DNA from: Candidatus Melainabacteria bacterium | Lineage (GTDB): Bacteria; Cyanobacteriota; Vampirovibrionia; 2-02-FULL-35-15 | Length of the DNA stretch: 42,728 bases | Direction: 5' to 3' | Assembly: GCA_016193285.1 (NCBI GenBank) | Contig: JACPSL010000033.1 | Coordinates: 1-42,728 of the forward strand | Shown: one piece after another, positions 1-8,202 of the stretch | Position numbering within the stretch: the stretch's first letter is position 1 | Layout of the letters: each line of letters starts with the position of its first letter | The notes under the pieces: generated by a model | The model's input: the letters and a program-made list of their open reading frames with translations, nothing else | The model's database searches: none | Told to the model about the DNA's origin: nothing | Made by a program: the position numbers and the translations under genes

Positions 1-64
1 AAGTTTGTTTTTTCTTTGATTTCTCTAAATATTTTGTATATGTTTCCAGTATTTTATCTTGCAT
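1..64 (-). CDS. 5' end of an unidentified gene (partial)
   Basis: The minus strand opens at an ATG whose complement lies at 62-64 and stays open to the window edge, giving 21 visible residues (MQDKILETYTKYLEKSKKKQ, then T). A strong Shine-Dalgarno, GGGGGAG, sits about six bases upstream on the same strand, which makes this a credible start and not a chance frame. The visible peptide is basic and probably helical. Too little is present to name a family. It diverges from the biotin ligase gene. Confidence 0.55.
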   Translation of the reverse strand, partial: MQDKILETYTKYLEKSKKKQT

Positions 65-69
65 TTTTA

Positions 70-90
70 TCTCCCCCTGAAAAAGGGAGA
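70..90 (-). promoter_or_regulatory. Short hairpin over the ribosome-binding site of the edge gene
   Basis: TCTCCC at 70-75 pairs with GGGAGA at 85-90 around a nine-base loop. On the minus strand the first-listed arm contains the GGGGGAG ribosome-binding site of the partial gene at 1-64, so folding would partly hide it. Six pairs is weak, and the regulatory role is inference. Confidence 0.3.
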
Positions 91-168
91 CTGTATTACC
101 TTTGTTTTTGTGGCCTATTACCCGGAAAAATTAACACACCCCATGGCAGGAGGTTACAATAATCACAT

Positions 169-747
169 ATGAATGTAACAATGCTACAAGCCTTTTACTA
201 TGACACCATAGATTCAACAATAGATGAGGCTAAGCGTTTAATACAAGCTGGAAAGATTAATGATATTGCTTTTATAGTTGCAAATGAACAAACCAAAGGA
301 AGAGGAACTAGAGGTAGAAAATGGGAATCTCCTTACAGCGCAGGGATTTACTTATCAATTATTCATTTACCAAAAGATAAAAATTTTTTAAAACGAACAA
401 CTTTATATACACAAGCAGCAGGAATAGCTTGTGTAGAAGCTATTAAAGATGTTTGCAGCATCCAAACTCAAATTAAACCAATAAATGATATTTATTTTAA
501 TGGTAAGAAATTAGGTGGAATACTTGTAGAAAGCAAATTACATGAGAAAGGAATTTCTTCATTAATAACTGGTATAGGAATTAATACTCATAAGATTCAA
601 AGAGAGTTGGACAGGAAAGTTGTCGAACCAATATCTTTAGAAGAAATAATGAAAGATAACTTTAAAAACTTTTCAAAAGAAGAACTTATAAAAAAAATTG
701 TGAATGAGGTTTGCTTTTGGTATTCAAAGCTTACAACTTACATCTAA
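169..747 (+). CDS. birA: Biotin--[acetyl-CoA carboxylase] ligase, catalytic domain only
   Basis: A class I-type biotin protein ligase, which activates biotin with ATP and attaches it to carboxylase carrier domains. The biotinyl-AMP loop reads GRGTRGRKW (about residues 44-52), and the second signature is KPINDIYFNGKKLGGILVE where the usual form is KWPND; Trp is replaced by Pro-Ile here. At 192 aa there is no N-terminal helix-turn-helix, so it should not act as a biotin-operon repressor, and the C-terminal SH3-like domain is short or absent. The start is the first in-frame ATG after a stop at 160. AGGAGG at 148-153 is 15 bases away, which is long. The 3' end overlaps the convergent YceI-like gene by 24 bases. 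Confidence 0.85.
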   Translation: MNVTMLQAFYYDTIDSTIDEAKRLIQAGKINDIAFIVANEQTKGRGTRGRKWESPYSAGIYLSIIHLPKDKNFLKRTTLYTQAAGIACVEAIKDVCSIQTQIKPINDIYFNGKKLGGILVESKLHEKGISSLITGIGINTHKIQRELDRKVVEPISLEEIMKDNFKNFSKEELIKKIVNEVCFWYSKLTTYI

Positions 748-1287
748 ATATAGTTCAATTTTAGTTCTAATTAAGTCATCTATTGAAATAAAGAAAATCT
801 TAGGTGGTTCAATTCCAAAATCTGTCATTCTTACATTTAAATATCCAACTAATGAAACAGAATGATTGTCTGATTTGTGTTTAAGTTCAACTAAAACTTT
901 TTCTGTAGTTCCATGGAAGGTCACATAACCAGGTAACTGAACAAATTCAGAATTACTAAGTATAATTGGCTGAGTTAGGTCACTAGAGAACAAAAAATAA
1001 GGATATCTATCATAATCAATAGCTTTTCTAAACAAAGCATTCCTTGAAGTAAAGTTTGTTTTTAAATCAACACCACGGAGCAATGTGTAGTTATTTAGAC
1101 TGCTAAGATCTTTATCTAAATAAATTTGTCCTTCAGCTTTTAAGGCTTTTATTTTAAAAGGAATTCCAAATTTGCTTAAAGAATATATTATTTTACTTCT
1201 GTCTTTATCTAGTTGAAAAGTTTCTGCATATGCATTAGTGGTAAAAATTAAGATGAGAAGAATTAAAACTATGGTTTTTAAAAACAT
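724..1287 (-). CDS. YceI-like exported protein
   Basis: This 187-aa protein begins with a clear signal peptide (MFLKTIVLILLILIFTTNAYA, then ETF). The mature part follows the YceI lipocalin-like pattern: an opening strand FQLDKDRSKIIYSLSKFG, a central PGYVTFHGTTEKVLVEL strand pair, and a closing TDFGIEPPKIFFISIDD segment, which resembles the family's DFGI-P motif. YceI-family proteins bind polyisoprenoid or other lipids in the periplasm and often associate with electron carriers. The substrate here is unknown. It converges on the biotin ligase gene and diverges from the EEP gene with only 33 bases between start codons, so both promoters must lie in or near the coding ends. Confidence 0.75.
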   Translation of the reverse strand: MFLKTIVLILLILIFTTNAYAETFQLDKDRSKIIYSLSKFGIPFKIKALKAEGQIYLDKDLSSLNNYTLLRGVDLKTNFTSRNALFRKAIDYDRYPYFLFSSDLTQPIILSNSEFVQLPGYVTFHGTTEKVLVELKHKSDNHSVSLVGYLNVRMTDFGIEPPKIFFISIDDLIRTKIELYLDVSCKL

Positions 1288-1320
1288 AATATAATTCTAT
1301 TTGAAAGATTATAATTTGAA

Positions 1321-2736
1321 GTGAAAAAAAACAATACAACTCTAACATTTGTTTTATTAATTATCATTATAGTTGGATTTGTTTTCTTATTCTTTAAAGA
1401 TAAGATTCTAGAGCTAAGAATAGAAAAGAAGCTAATTAGCTTCTTGACTTATAGTGACGTAGTAAAACTTGCCAGTGGAAAACAATTTGAAGGTAACCTT
1501 TATAATAAGTTAAACAAACAATTAAATACACCGCATGTAGTTAATCGCCATGTAAAATTTCCTTTCCAGTCTCCTTATTTAAGAATTGCAAGTTGGAATA
1601 TTGAAAGAGGAAATAATTTAAATGCAATAAAAAATGTTTTGTTAAATCCAACAAACAATGAAGCAAGAGCACTTGCAAAGAGTGACATTGTTTCATTAAA
1701 TGAAGTTGACATTGGAATTCCAAGAACTAATTATAAAAATGTAATAGCTGAACTAGCTGATTCATTGGATTACAATTATGCTTTTGTTACTGAGTTTATT
1801 GAACTTGGACCTATAATAAGTATGGTAACTGTAGATTCAAGTCGTTATCTAGGTTTGCACGGGAATGCAATACTTTCCAGGTACCCTATAAAATCAGCTA
1901 GAATAATAAGACTTCCAGAATGTTACAAGTGGTATGAAGCTGAAATTACTAGAAAATCTCCACTTGAACATGTTAGAAGATTTAGTGCAAAAACAGTCTT
2001 TGAAGAAAATATACTACTTAGTGAAGTTAGACGTGGCGGTAGATGTGCATTAGTTTCTGACATTGAACTTCCTAATAGAGAGATTGTTACTGTAGTTTCA
2101 ACACATTTGGAAGACAGATGTTATCCTGATTGTAGATTAAAACAAATTGAGTATCTGTTTGGGAATTTAAGATCTTTAACAAGACCAATAGTTATTGCTG
2201 GGGATTTTAATACTTCAACAACAGATGCAGCACCAACTTCTGTTAAAAAAGAAATAATTAAAAGGGTTAGAGATCCACATTTTATTGCACGTCAAATTGC
2301 ATTTGCTGCAATTCCTGGAGCGCCACTTCTAGGAAGCTTTATTTCAGCTGGAGTAAGCAAGTTATTTCAATATAAAGATCCAGCAGTCCCGAGTATTCCA
2401 ATACTTTTTCCAAACCAGGAAAGAAAACTTTTTAATTTTATAAAAGGATTTCGTTTTGCAGATGGTGAAAGAATTGATGTAAGTGGAAATAGAAGTTCAA
2501 ATAATAAGAGAGGCTTTTTAGCAAGTTCTAATGAAAGACAATTAAAAGGTTTTGAAAGTACCTTTAAATATGAAGAGCCAAGAGTAATTGGATATTATAA
2601 ACTTGACTGGTTTTTTGTAAAACCAAAAGGAAACAGGTTCAAGCCTTTTAATGGCCAAACATTAAAACTTGCAAACTTATTTTACAATGGCAGGATTTCT
2701 GATCATGATCCAATAACTGTTGATTTAAAACTTTAA
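1321..2736 (+). CDS. Membrane-anchored endonuclease/exonuclease/phosphatase (EEP) family protein
   Basis: The N-terminus (residues 8-26) is one hydrophobic helix followed by a basic linker, giving an inner-membrane anchor or uncleaved signal. The rest carries the EEP fold: LRIASWNIERG near residue 88, SLNEVDIG with the metal-binding Glu, HGNAILSRYPI, STHLEDRC with the catalytic His, VIAGDFNTS with the catalytic Asp and Asn, and a terminal SDHDPI. All metal and catalytic positions look intact, so it should be an active phosphodiesterase. Members cleave DNA, inositol phosphates or sphingomyelin, and the sequence does not tell which. The start is GTG. An insertion of about 150 residues separates GDFN from the final motif. 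Confidence 0.8.
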   Translation: MKKNNTTLTFVLLIIIIVGFVFLFFKDKILELRIEKKLISFLTYSDVVKLASGKQFEGNLYNKLNKQLNTPHVVNRHVKFPFQSPYLRIASWNIERGNNLNAIKNVLLNPTNNEARALAKSDIVSLNEVDIGIPRTNYKNVIAELADSLDYNYAFVTEFIELGPIISMVTVDSSRYLGLHGNAILSRYPIKSARIIRLPECYKWYEAEITRKSPLEHVRRFSAKTVFEENILLSEVRRGGRCALVSDIELPNREIVTVVSTHLEDRCYPDCRLKQIEYLFGNLRSLTRPIVIAGDFNTSTTDAAPTSVKKEIIKRVRDPHFIARQIAFAAIPGAPLLGSFISAGVSKLFQYKDPAVPSIPILFPNQERKLFNFIKGFRFADGERIDVSGNRSSNNKRGFLASSNERQLKGFESTFKYEEPRVIGYYKLDWFFVKPKGNRFKPFNGQTLKLANLFYNGRISDHDPITVDLKL

Positions 2737-2737
2737 A

Positions 2738-4186
2738 TTATCCTTTTACAACTCCTATTGGATGAAGCTTGGCTACAATTTTTGCAAGTCCTGCACCTTC
2801 TACAACACCCACAACATCTTTCACATCTTTATAAGCATCAGAAATTTCTTCTGTAAGTCCGGTTTTTGTAGTTGATTTTACAATTATTCCTTTTGACTTT
2901 AAGTTTTCTTTAATTTCTTCTGCACTTGATATTTTTTTTGCTTGTGTTCTGCTAAGCATTCGTCCAGCTCCATGACAAACACTGCCGAAGCTCTCATCCA
3001 TAGCTCCTTCCTGACCTGTAAGTAGGTATGAATATCTTCCCATGTCTCCAGGTATTAAAACAGGTTGGCCGGTTTTTTGGAATTTTTCATCAAGTTCTTC
3101 ATTCCCTGGTGCAAATGCTCTTGTTGCTCCTTTTCTATGAACTAATACTTTTTGTTCAATTCCATTTATTTTATGCATTTCTTCCTTAGCTATGTTATGT
3201 GCTACATCATAAAGTTGTTCAATTTTAATATCCCCAAATAATTTTTTAAGCACTTTTCTTACAGCATGTGCGATACATTGTCTGTTTGCCCAAGCAAAAT
3301 TTGCTGCTGCATTCATTGCAGCAAGATAATTTTTCCCTTCAGGCGACTCTATAAAAGTACAAGCAAGTTCTCTGTCTAGAATTTCAATTCCATATTTTTT
3401 CATAGCTTCTTGCATAATATGTACATAATCAGTACAAACCTGATGTCCAAGCCCACGGGAGCCACAGTGGATTAAAATTACAATTTGATCTTTTGAAATT
3501 CCAAGAAGACTTGCAATTTCTTCATTGTGAATTTTTTCAACGTATTGTACTTCTAAAAAGTGGTTTCCAGATCCAAGCGTTCCAAGCTGATCAAATCCTC
3601 TCTTCTTTGCTTTGTTACTAACTCTTGATGGATCTGCTCCATTTAAGCAACCATATGCTTCAGTATTTTTTAAATCTTCTTTAGTTGCAAAACCTTTTTT
3701 TAATGTCCACTTTGCACCACTTAAAAGAATTTCATCCATGTCATTAGTTGTAATTTTTATGTTTCCCTTAGAACCTGTTCCTGCCGGGATAGCATTAAAT
3801 AATTCATTTACCAGTAGAGACAACCGTCCAGTTGTCTCTACAACATCATTTAATGTCAATGGTGTTGTTAATAACCTTACCCCACAATTTATATCAAAGC
3901 CAACTCCACCAGGAGAAACAACTCCTTTTTTTAAATCCATAGCAGCAACTCCACCAATAGGGAAACCATATCCCTGATGGCAATCAGGCATAACAAGTGC
4001 TTTTCCAACTATTCCAGGTAATGTTGCAACATTAATTGCTTGTTTTAATGAGAGGTCTTTTGTTATTTGATCAAGCATTTGAGTAGAGCTGTAAACCAAA
4101 ACATCAACTTTCATTCTTGGATCAAATGATTTTGGAATTAGATATCGGTTTGATCCTATCTCTTGTAATATATCTTTAAACATCAA
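2738..4186 (-). CDS. rtcB: RNA-splicing ligase RtcB
   Basis: RtcB joins RNA 2',3'-cyclic phosphate or 3'-phosphate ends to 5'-OH ends using GTP and Mn2+, in tRNA repair or splicing. At 482 aa it is of family length. Seen motifs: MPDCHQGYGFPIGG (66-79), GGVGFDINCGVR with metal-binding Cys101, GSGNHFLEVQ, HCGSRGLGHQV, HRKGATRAF and CHGAGRMLSR, where His405 matches the guanylylated histidine. It lies behind the archease gene with an 11-base overlap, the classic partner pair, so the two are probably translationally coupled. Residues 116-124 (VETTGRLSL) are encoded by a 28-bp palindromic repeat, and the loop there seems about three residues longer than I expect for the family. Confidence 0.95.
   Translation of the reverse strand: MMFKDILQEIGSNRYLIPKSFDPRMKVDVLVYSSTQMLDQITKDLSLKQAINVATLPGIVGKALVMPDCHQGYGFPIGGVAAMDLKKGVVSPGGVGFDINCGVRLLTTPLTLNDVVETTGRLSLLVNELFNAIPAGTGSKGNIKITTNDMDEILLSGAKWTLKKGFATKEDLKNTEAYGCLNGADPSRVSNKAKKRGFDQLGTLGSGNHFLEVQYVEKIHNEEIASLLGISKDQIVILIHCGSRGLGHQVCTDYVHIMQEAMKKYGIEILDRELACTFIESPEGKNYLAAMNAAANFAWANRQCIAHAVRKVLKKLFGDIKIEQLYDVAHNIAKEEMHKINGIEQKVLVHRKGATRAFAPGNEELDEKFQKTGQPVLIPGDMGRYSYLLTGQEGAMDESFGSVCHGAGRMLSRTQAKKISSAEEIKENLKSKGIIVKSTTKTGLTEEISDAYKDVKDVVGVVEGAGLAKIVAKLHPIGVVKG
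3814..3841. repeat. 28-bp palindromic repeat, copy A (inside rtcB)
   Basis: Arms GTAGAGACAAC and GTTGTCTCTAC, perfectly complementary over 11 bp, enclose a six-base loop. The total is exactly 28 bp, the same as copies B-E. It lies inside rtcB and is translated on the minus strand as VETTGRLSL in the phase GTA-GAG. Confidence 0.9.
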
Positions 4187-4595
4187 AATAAACTCTTGCC
4201 TCCCAGTCTTTATTTTCTAATTGTTTAACTTCTAACTGATGATACGTAACAGCCTTCAAATATAATTTTATCTCGTGTTTATCTTTATTAAATATTTCAC
4301 CTTCAATGTTTGCATGTAGAAACGCTCCATGAAACGTTTCTACAACAATATTTTTTGCAAGAAACCCTTCTGTATCAAATAAATAAATAACTTCATCCAG
4401 CCAATTTATAAAAAGTTCTTCTATACTTTTTTCTTTAACAATAATTTCTTTTTTTAATTTTGTTGAAATTGAGTCAAGATCAGTTATTAAAGATGTGGTT
4501 CCTAATGCTGCATTTATAAAAAGTTCTTCAATTGTTTTTCCATAAACCTTTATCCCAATATCAGCAGGATGATCTAAAATTTCATAGCCAAGCAT
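4176..4595 (-). CDS. Archease, RtcB cofactor
   Basis: A small acidic protein (139 aa) with the archease opening GYEILDHPADIGIKVYGKTIEELF, in which the metal-binding Asp of the family's DH-AD-G motif is present, and a closing YHQLEVKQLENKDWEARVYFDV. Archease speeds guanylylation and turnover of RtcB and broadens its nucleotide use. It is the first gene of a two-gene unit, its 3' end overlapping the rtcB start by 11 bases. The start is the ATG at 4595, close to the divergent phosphoribosyltransferase start at 4613, leaving only 17 bases between them. Confidence 0.9.
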   Translation of the reverse strand: MLGYEILDHPADIGIKVYGKTIEELFINAALGTTSLITDLDSISTKLKKEIIVKEKSIEELFINWLDEVIYLFDTEGFLAKNIVVETFHGAFLHANIEGEIFNKDKHEIKLYLKAVTYHQLEVKQLENKDWEARVYFDV

Positions 4596-4612
4596 AATAT
4601 AATAGTATCCTA

Positions 4613-5251
4613 GTGATAAAGTACTTAAATACAGACTTAATTTTTAAAGATAGAGCAAATGCGGGCAGACAACTTGCAGAGAAGTTAATCTTCTATAAAC
4701 TCTCAAACCCGATTGTTATTGGATTGCCGCGAGGTGGTGTAGTAGTAGCAAAACCAATTGCAGATTTACTTAATGGGGAATTAGATATTATAGTTTCTAA
4801 GAAAATTGGTGCTCTAAATAATCCTGAACTAGCTGTTGGAGCAGTAACATCTCATGGAGATTATGTCATTTCTCCTCATGCAGAAATGTTTCATGAAAGC
4901 CCTTTACAAGAAATACCCTCTTTGGTTGAAGATTGTAAGGAGAGAGAAAGAATTTACCGTAGGGACAGGTTTCAAACCTGCTCCTGTGAAGGACAGAATG
5001 TTATTTTGGTTGATGATGGTACAGCAACGGGGATGACTGCTCTTGCTGCAATTAAATCAATAAAAAAACAAAATCCTGCCTCTTTAACTTTAGCTGTTCC
5101 TGTAATTAGCCTTGATGCTTATGACGAGTTAAAAAGTCAGGTTAATAAGATTGAAACATTAAAAATACCCAGAGAATTTATAGCCGTAGGATTACATTAT
5201 GAAAATTTTAATCCTGTTACAGATGATGAAATTAAAAACATGTTAGTGTAA
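4613..5251 (+). CDS. Phosphoribosyltransferase-family protein
   Basis: The start is GTG and the product 212 aa. The PRPP-binding loop VILVDDGTATGMTALAAI (about residues 129-146) and the flexible-loop region IGLPRGGVVVAKPIA near residue 37 place it in the type I PRTase family, in the stand-alone group often annotated as predicted phosphoribosyltransferase. The real substrate of this group is not established. Residues 116-125 (RRDRFQTCSC) replace the usual acidic or proline-rich stretch after ERERIYR and are encoded by a decayed palindromic repeat. The gene is divergent from archease-rtcB. A shared promoter region of under 20 bases hints that regulation sits inside the coding ends. Confidence 0.75.
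   Translation: MIKYLNTDLIFKDRANAGRQLAEKLIFYKLSNPIVIGLPRGGVVVAKPIADLLNGELDIIVSKKIGALNNPELAVGAVTSHGDYVISPHAEMFHESPLQEIPSLVEDCKERERIYRRDRFQTCSCEGQNVILVDDGTATGMTALAAIKSIKKQNPASLTLAVPVISLDAYDELKSQVNKIETLKIPREFIAVGLHYENFNPVTDDEIKNMLV
4959..4988. repeat. Decayed palindromic repeat in the phosphoribosyltransferase gene
   Basis: GTAGGGACAGGTTT is followed after one base by AAACCTG and then CTCCTGT. The inner AGGTTT/AAACCT arms still pair, but the outer right arm has decayed from the expected TCCCTAC. It resembles the 28-bp family in its GTAG end and general size but is not a clean member. It is translated in frame as RRDRFQTCSC. Confidence 0.5.
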
Positions 5252-5263
5252 AATGTTTTTACT

Positions 5264-5749
5264 ATGATAGTTTTAATTGCATTGACACCATTAGGCCGGA
5301 GTTTATTTACAGAACCTACTCAAAAGCTTAATCAGAAAGAAATCAGAGGGTTTCATAAAGAGCAGCAAAAGCCAGTTGTTGTAAGTATTAAAGTGAAAGC
5401 TCCAGCTCAAGATCGTGATAATGAATTGCAGACTGCAGAAGAATTTTTACAGCATCATGAAAATTACTCAGTGGCATGGAAACAATTAGCTTTAGTACAC
5501 ATTAAAAGAGGTTTTTTTGAAGAAGCTCTTGAACTAGCTGAGCATGCTGTTAATTTAGAAAAAATGAAACCAGTGGATGAAAGAGATGTTTCTTGCTATT
5601 TAGCATTGGCATTAGCTTATGACTCCTTAAAAATGACTGATGAATCTAACAGGGTTTTGCAAGAAATTTTAGAAAACCTACCCACCAGAGGAAGAAATAA
5701 CGGGTGGACTATTGGTGACTTAATTACTGAAATGAAGTGTTTAGTATAA
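5264..5749 (+). CDS. TPR-type repeat protein, N-terminally anchored
   Basis: A 161-aa protein with a short hydrophobic start (MIVLIALTPLGRSLF), a polar linker, then helix pairs of tetratricopeptide type: HHENYSVAWKQLALVHIKRGFFEEALELAEHAVNLE and DVSCYLALALAYDSLKMTDESNRVLQEILENLP match the W-LG-Y-G-A-P pattern loosely. It is therefore likely a protein-interaction module at the membrane. The partner is unknown. It follows the phosphoribosyltransferase by 12 bases and probably shares its transcript. The upstream ATG at 5254 runs into a stop after four codons, so 5264 is the start. The 3' end overlaps the convergent acyl-CoA synthetase by nine bases. Confidence 0.6.
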   Translation: MIVLIALTPLGRSLFTEPTQKLNQKEIRGFHKEQQKPVVVSIKVKAPAQDRDNELQTAEEFLQHHENYSVAWKQLALVHIKRGFFEEALELAEHAVNLEKMKPVDERDVSCYLALALAYDSLKMTDESNRVLQEILENLPTRGRNNGWTIGDLITEMKCLV

Positions 5750-7306
5750 AACAGATTGTAACATTTCTCTTAATTTATATTTTTGTATTTTTCCATTTGC
5801 AGTCATTGGAAATTCATTTACAAATTTTACATAGTAAGGAATTTTATAGTTTGCGATTTTTCCTTTACACCAGTCTTTTACTTCTTGTTCTGTCCATATT
5901 TCTTGTGGTTTTAGTTTGACGGCTGCTGCAACTTGTTCTCCAAACTTTTCATCTGGTACTCCAACTATTTGAACCATTTCTACTTTTGGATTAGTCATTA
6001 AAAACTCTTCTATTTCAGCTGGATAAATATTTTCACCGCCACGAATTATTAAATCCTTTATTCTGCCAACAATTTTATAAACCCCGTTTTCATCTACTGT
6101 TGCAAGATCCCCGGTATGCATCCAGCCTTCCTGATCTATTACTTCTTTTGTTTTATCTGGCATATTGTAATAGCCTTTCATTGCATTGTATCCATAAACA
6201 CAAAGTTCACTATTAACAATTTTTACTTTTACATTTTGATGAGCTCTTCCTACTGTTCCAACTTTAACCTCAAGTGGATCATTAAATCTTGTTTGTGTAA
6301 TTAATGGTGATGCTTCTGTAAAACCATAGCCAATAGTAATTTCACTTAAGTTCATTTTTTCAATTAATTGTTTCATTAATTCCATTGGGCATGGTGCACC
6401 TGCAATAACCCCTGTTCTAAGTGAAGAGAGATCATATTGATTAAAATTTTCTAGGGCTAATTCAGATATAAACATTGTTGGCACGCCATAAAGTGCGGTG
6501 CATTTTTCTTTTTGAACTGCTTCAAGTGCTTTCTTAGGATCAAATACTTCTGATGGAAAAACCATTTTTATTCCAAAGTTTACAGCTACTAATGTTCCAA
6601 GCACACATCCAAAACAATGATAAAGTGGTACAGGTATACAAATAGAATCTTTTTCTAAAAGATTCATGTTAACACCACAAAAGTAAGCATTGTTTAGTAT
6701 TCCATAGTGAGTTAACTGAGCTCCTTTTGGAAAGCCAGTAGTTCCTGAAGTATATTGAATATTTACTATGTCACTTGGGCTTAAGTTGCTTTCACATTCA
6801 ATTAAATCTTCACAAGAAATGCTTTTTGAAAGTTGTGTTAAATCTTCCCATCTTATGTATTCTGGATGATTTTTTGCACGTATGGTAATTACCTTTCGTA
6901 GAGATGTTGGATGTGACGCTTCTACATTTTTTAAAACTTCAATCATGCTTTGACCTTTAAAATATTCAGTTATGAACAAAGTTGTAATATCTCCTTGTTT
7001 TAAAATATATTCAAGCTCATGACTTTTTAATGCAGGGTTAATGTTTACAAGAACTGCTCCAGCTTTTGCGCATGCAAATTGTAAAACTACCCACTCAGGG
7101 CAATTTACTGCAAATATACCAATGTGTTCTCCTTTTTTTATATGAAGTGATAAAAGTCCTTTAGCAATTTCATCTGTTACACTTTTAAATTCTTTATAAG
7201 TTAGTCTGTAGTTAAGATCAGTAAAAACAATTGCATCTTTATCAGGGTGTTTCAAGGCAGTACTATCCAGTAACTGACCAAGTGTTTTATTAATTAATTC
7301 AGACAT
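5741..7306 (-). CDS. Acyl-CoA synthetase (AMP-forming, FadD-like)
   Basis: ANL-superfamily adenylating enzyme of 521 aa. The P-loop-like A3 motif reads YTSGTTGFPKGAQLTH, A5 is GYGFTEASP, A7-A8 reads MHTGDLATVDENGVYKIVGRIKDLIIRGGENIYPAEIE, and the catalytic A10 lysine lies in NGKIQKYKLR. The domain order and length match medium/long-chain fatty acyl-CoA ligases more than acetyl-CoA synthetase, which is longer. The chain length of the substrate cannot be read from sequence. It lies 15 bases from the divergent aldolase gene. Its presence about 2 kb from a propionate cycle operon leaves open a role in activating short acids, but no direct link is visible. Confidence 0.9.
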   Translation of the reverse strand: MSELINKTLGQLLDSTALKHPDKDAIVFTDLNYRLTYKEFKSVTDEIAKGLLSLHIKKGEHIGIFAVNCPEWVVLQFACAKAGAVLVNINPALKSHELEYILKQGDITTLFITEYFKGQSMIEVLKNVEASHPTSLRKVITIRAKNHPEYIRWEDLTQLSKSISCEDLIECESNLSPSDIVNIQYTSGTTGFPKGAQLTHYGILNNAYFCGVNMNLLEKDSICIPVPLYHCFGCVLGTLVAVNFGIKMVFPSEVFDPKKALEAVQKEKCTALYGVPTMFISELALENFNQYDLSSLRTGVIAGAPCPMELMKQLIEKMNLSEITIGYGFTEASPLITQTRFNDPLEVKVGTVGRAHQNVKVKIVNSELCVYGYNAMKGYYNMPDKTKEVIDQEGWMHTGDLATVDENGVYKIVGRIKDLIIRGGENIYPAEIEEFLMTNPKVEMVQIVGVPDEKFGEQVAAAVKLKPQEIWTEQEVKDWCKGKIANYKIPYYVKFVNEFPMTANGKIQKYKLREMLQSVLY

Positions 7307-7321
7307 GTTAGTATTATCTCA

Positions 7322-8200
7322 TTGATTAAAAAAAAACCAAACTATTTAAACTTTCGCCTTGTTGGTATCCTTCGTACAAAACCAGCTACACCTGCAATTA
7401 ATGCAATAACTGCCATACAAACTGCATTTGATGCAGGACTAGAAGCAGTTGAAATTACATCTAACTCAGATTTCTGGCAAGAAATATTAGACGTGTGTGT
7501 AAAAAAGAACTTAAACATTGGTGCAGGTTCAATAAAAAATAAAGAAAAAGCTTGTGAAGCAATTAATCATGGTGCAAAGTTTCTTGTAAGCCCTGGGTTT
7601 TTTGAAGATACAATTGAAATAGCAAATCAATACAACATCCCGATTCTTCCTGGTGTTTTTACTGAATCTGATTTAAAAAAAACAATTGATTTTAGAGTTG
7701 CTGACATAAAATTTTTTCCAGCAAATGTAAAAACTCATGAAGAACTATTTAAAGCCATTAAAGAACCGTTTAGGGATGAATTTGAAGAACTAAATAAAAA
7801 AATTTGGGAGATTTTAGCTTTCAGCAATCAGCTTTCAGCAATCAGTACTGTAGTTAAAAGTCCAACACAGTTTTATAAATTTTATTTAAAAGCAAAAAGT
7901 AAAAAGCCAGGTGGTGAGGTTGTGATAAAACTTCCTGATGGTAGGCTAGGTTTTGAAAGGCTGAAAGAATTTGCAGATGAGTTATTTAGTTATCAAATAA
8001 GAACCTATGCAGTCGGTGGAGTGAATGATAAAAACATGAAAGAGGTTTTAACAAGATATGGTACTTATGGAGTTTGTCTAGGAAGTGGAATATTTAATGC
8101 TGATGCAATTTTTAATGGAGACTTTAAGAGAGTAAGAGCTGATGTTAAGAGGCATGTAGAGGTTATGAGGTTACAAGGTTTCGAGGTCGTGAAGTTGTGA
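7322..8200 (+). CDS. eda: KDPG/KHG-type aldolase with an internal insertion
   Basis: Class I aldolase of the 2-keto-3-deoxy-6-phosphogluconate / 4-hydroxy-2-oxoglutarate family. Seen: the opening RLVGILRTKPATPAINAI, catalytic Glu in GLEAVEIT, VSPGFFEDTIEIANQYNIPILPGV, the Schiff-base Lys in IKFFPAN, and a closing AVGGVNDKNMKEVLTRYGTYGVCLGSGIF. At 292 aa it is some 80 residues longer than usual. The extra length follows the Schiff-base strand, roughly residues 142-210, and contains a duplicated 14-bp repeat (LAFSNQLSAIS). The start is TTG with no evident upstream alternative. The 3' end (GAGGT-rich) also looks repeat-derived. The active site seems intact. What the insertion does is unknown. 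Confidence 0.75.
   Translation: MIKKKPNYLNFRLVGILRTKPATPAINAITAIQTAFDAGLEAVEITSNSDFWQEILDVCVKKNLNIGAGSIKNKEKACEAINHGAKFLVSPGFFEDTIEIANQYNIPILPGVFTESDLKKTIDFRVADIKFFPANVKTHEELFKAIKEPFRDEFEELNKKIWEILAFSNQLSAISTVVKSPTQFYKFYLKAKSKKPGGEVVIKLPDGRLGFERLKEFADELFSYQIRTYAVGGVNDKNMKEVLTRYGTYGVCLGSGIFNADAIFNGDFKRVRADVKRHVEVMRLQGFEVVKL
7816..7845 (+). repeat. Tandem 14-bp repeat inside the aldolase gene
   Basis: AGCTTTCAGCAATC occurs twice in direct tandem, followed by AG. It is translated as part of AFSNQLSAIS within the non-family insertion of the aldolase. It appears to be a simple duplication that was kept in frame, though 14 is not a multiple of three. Confidence 0.85.
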
Positions 8201-8202
8201 GG

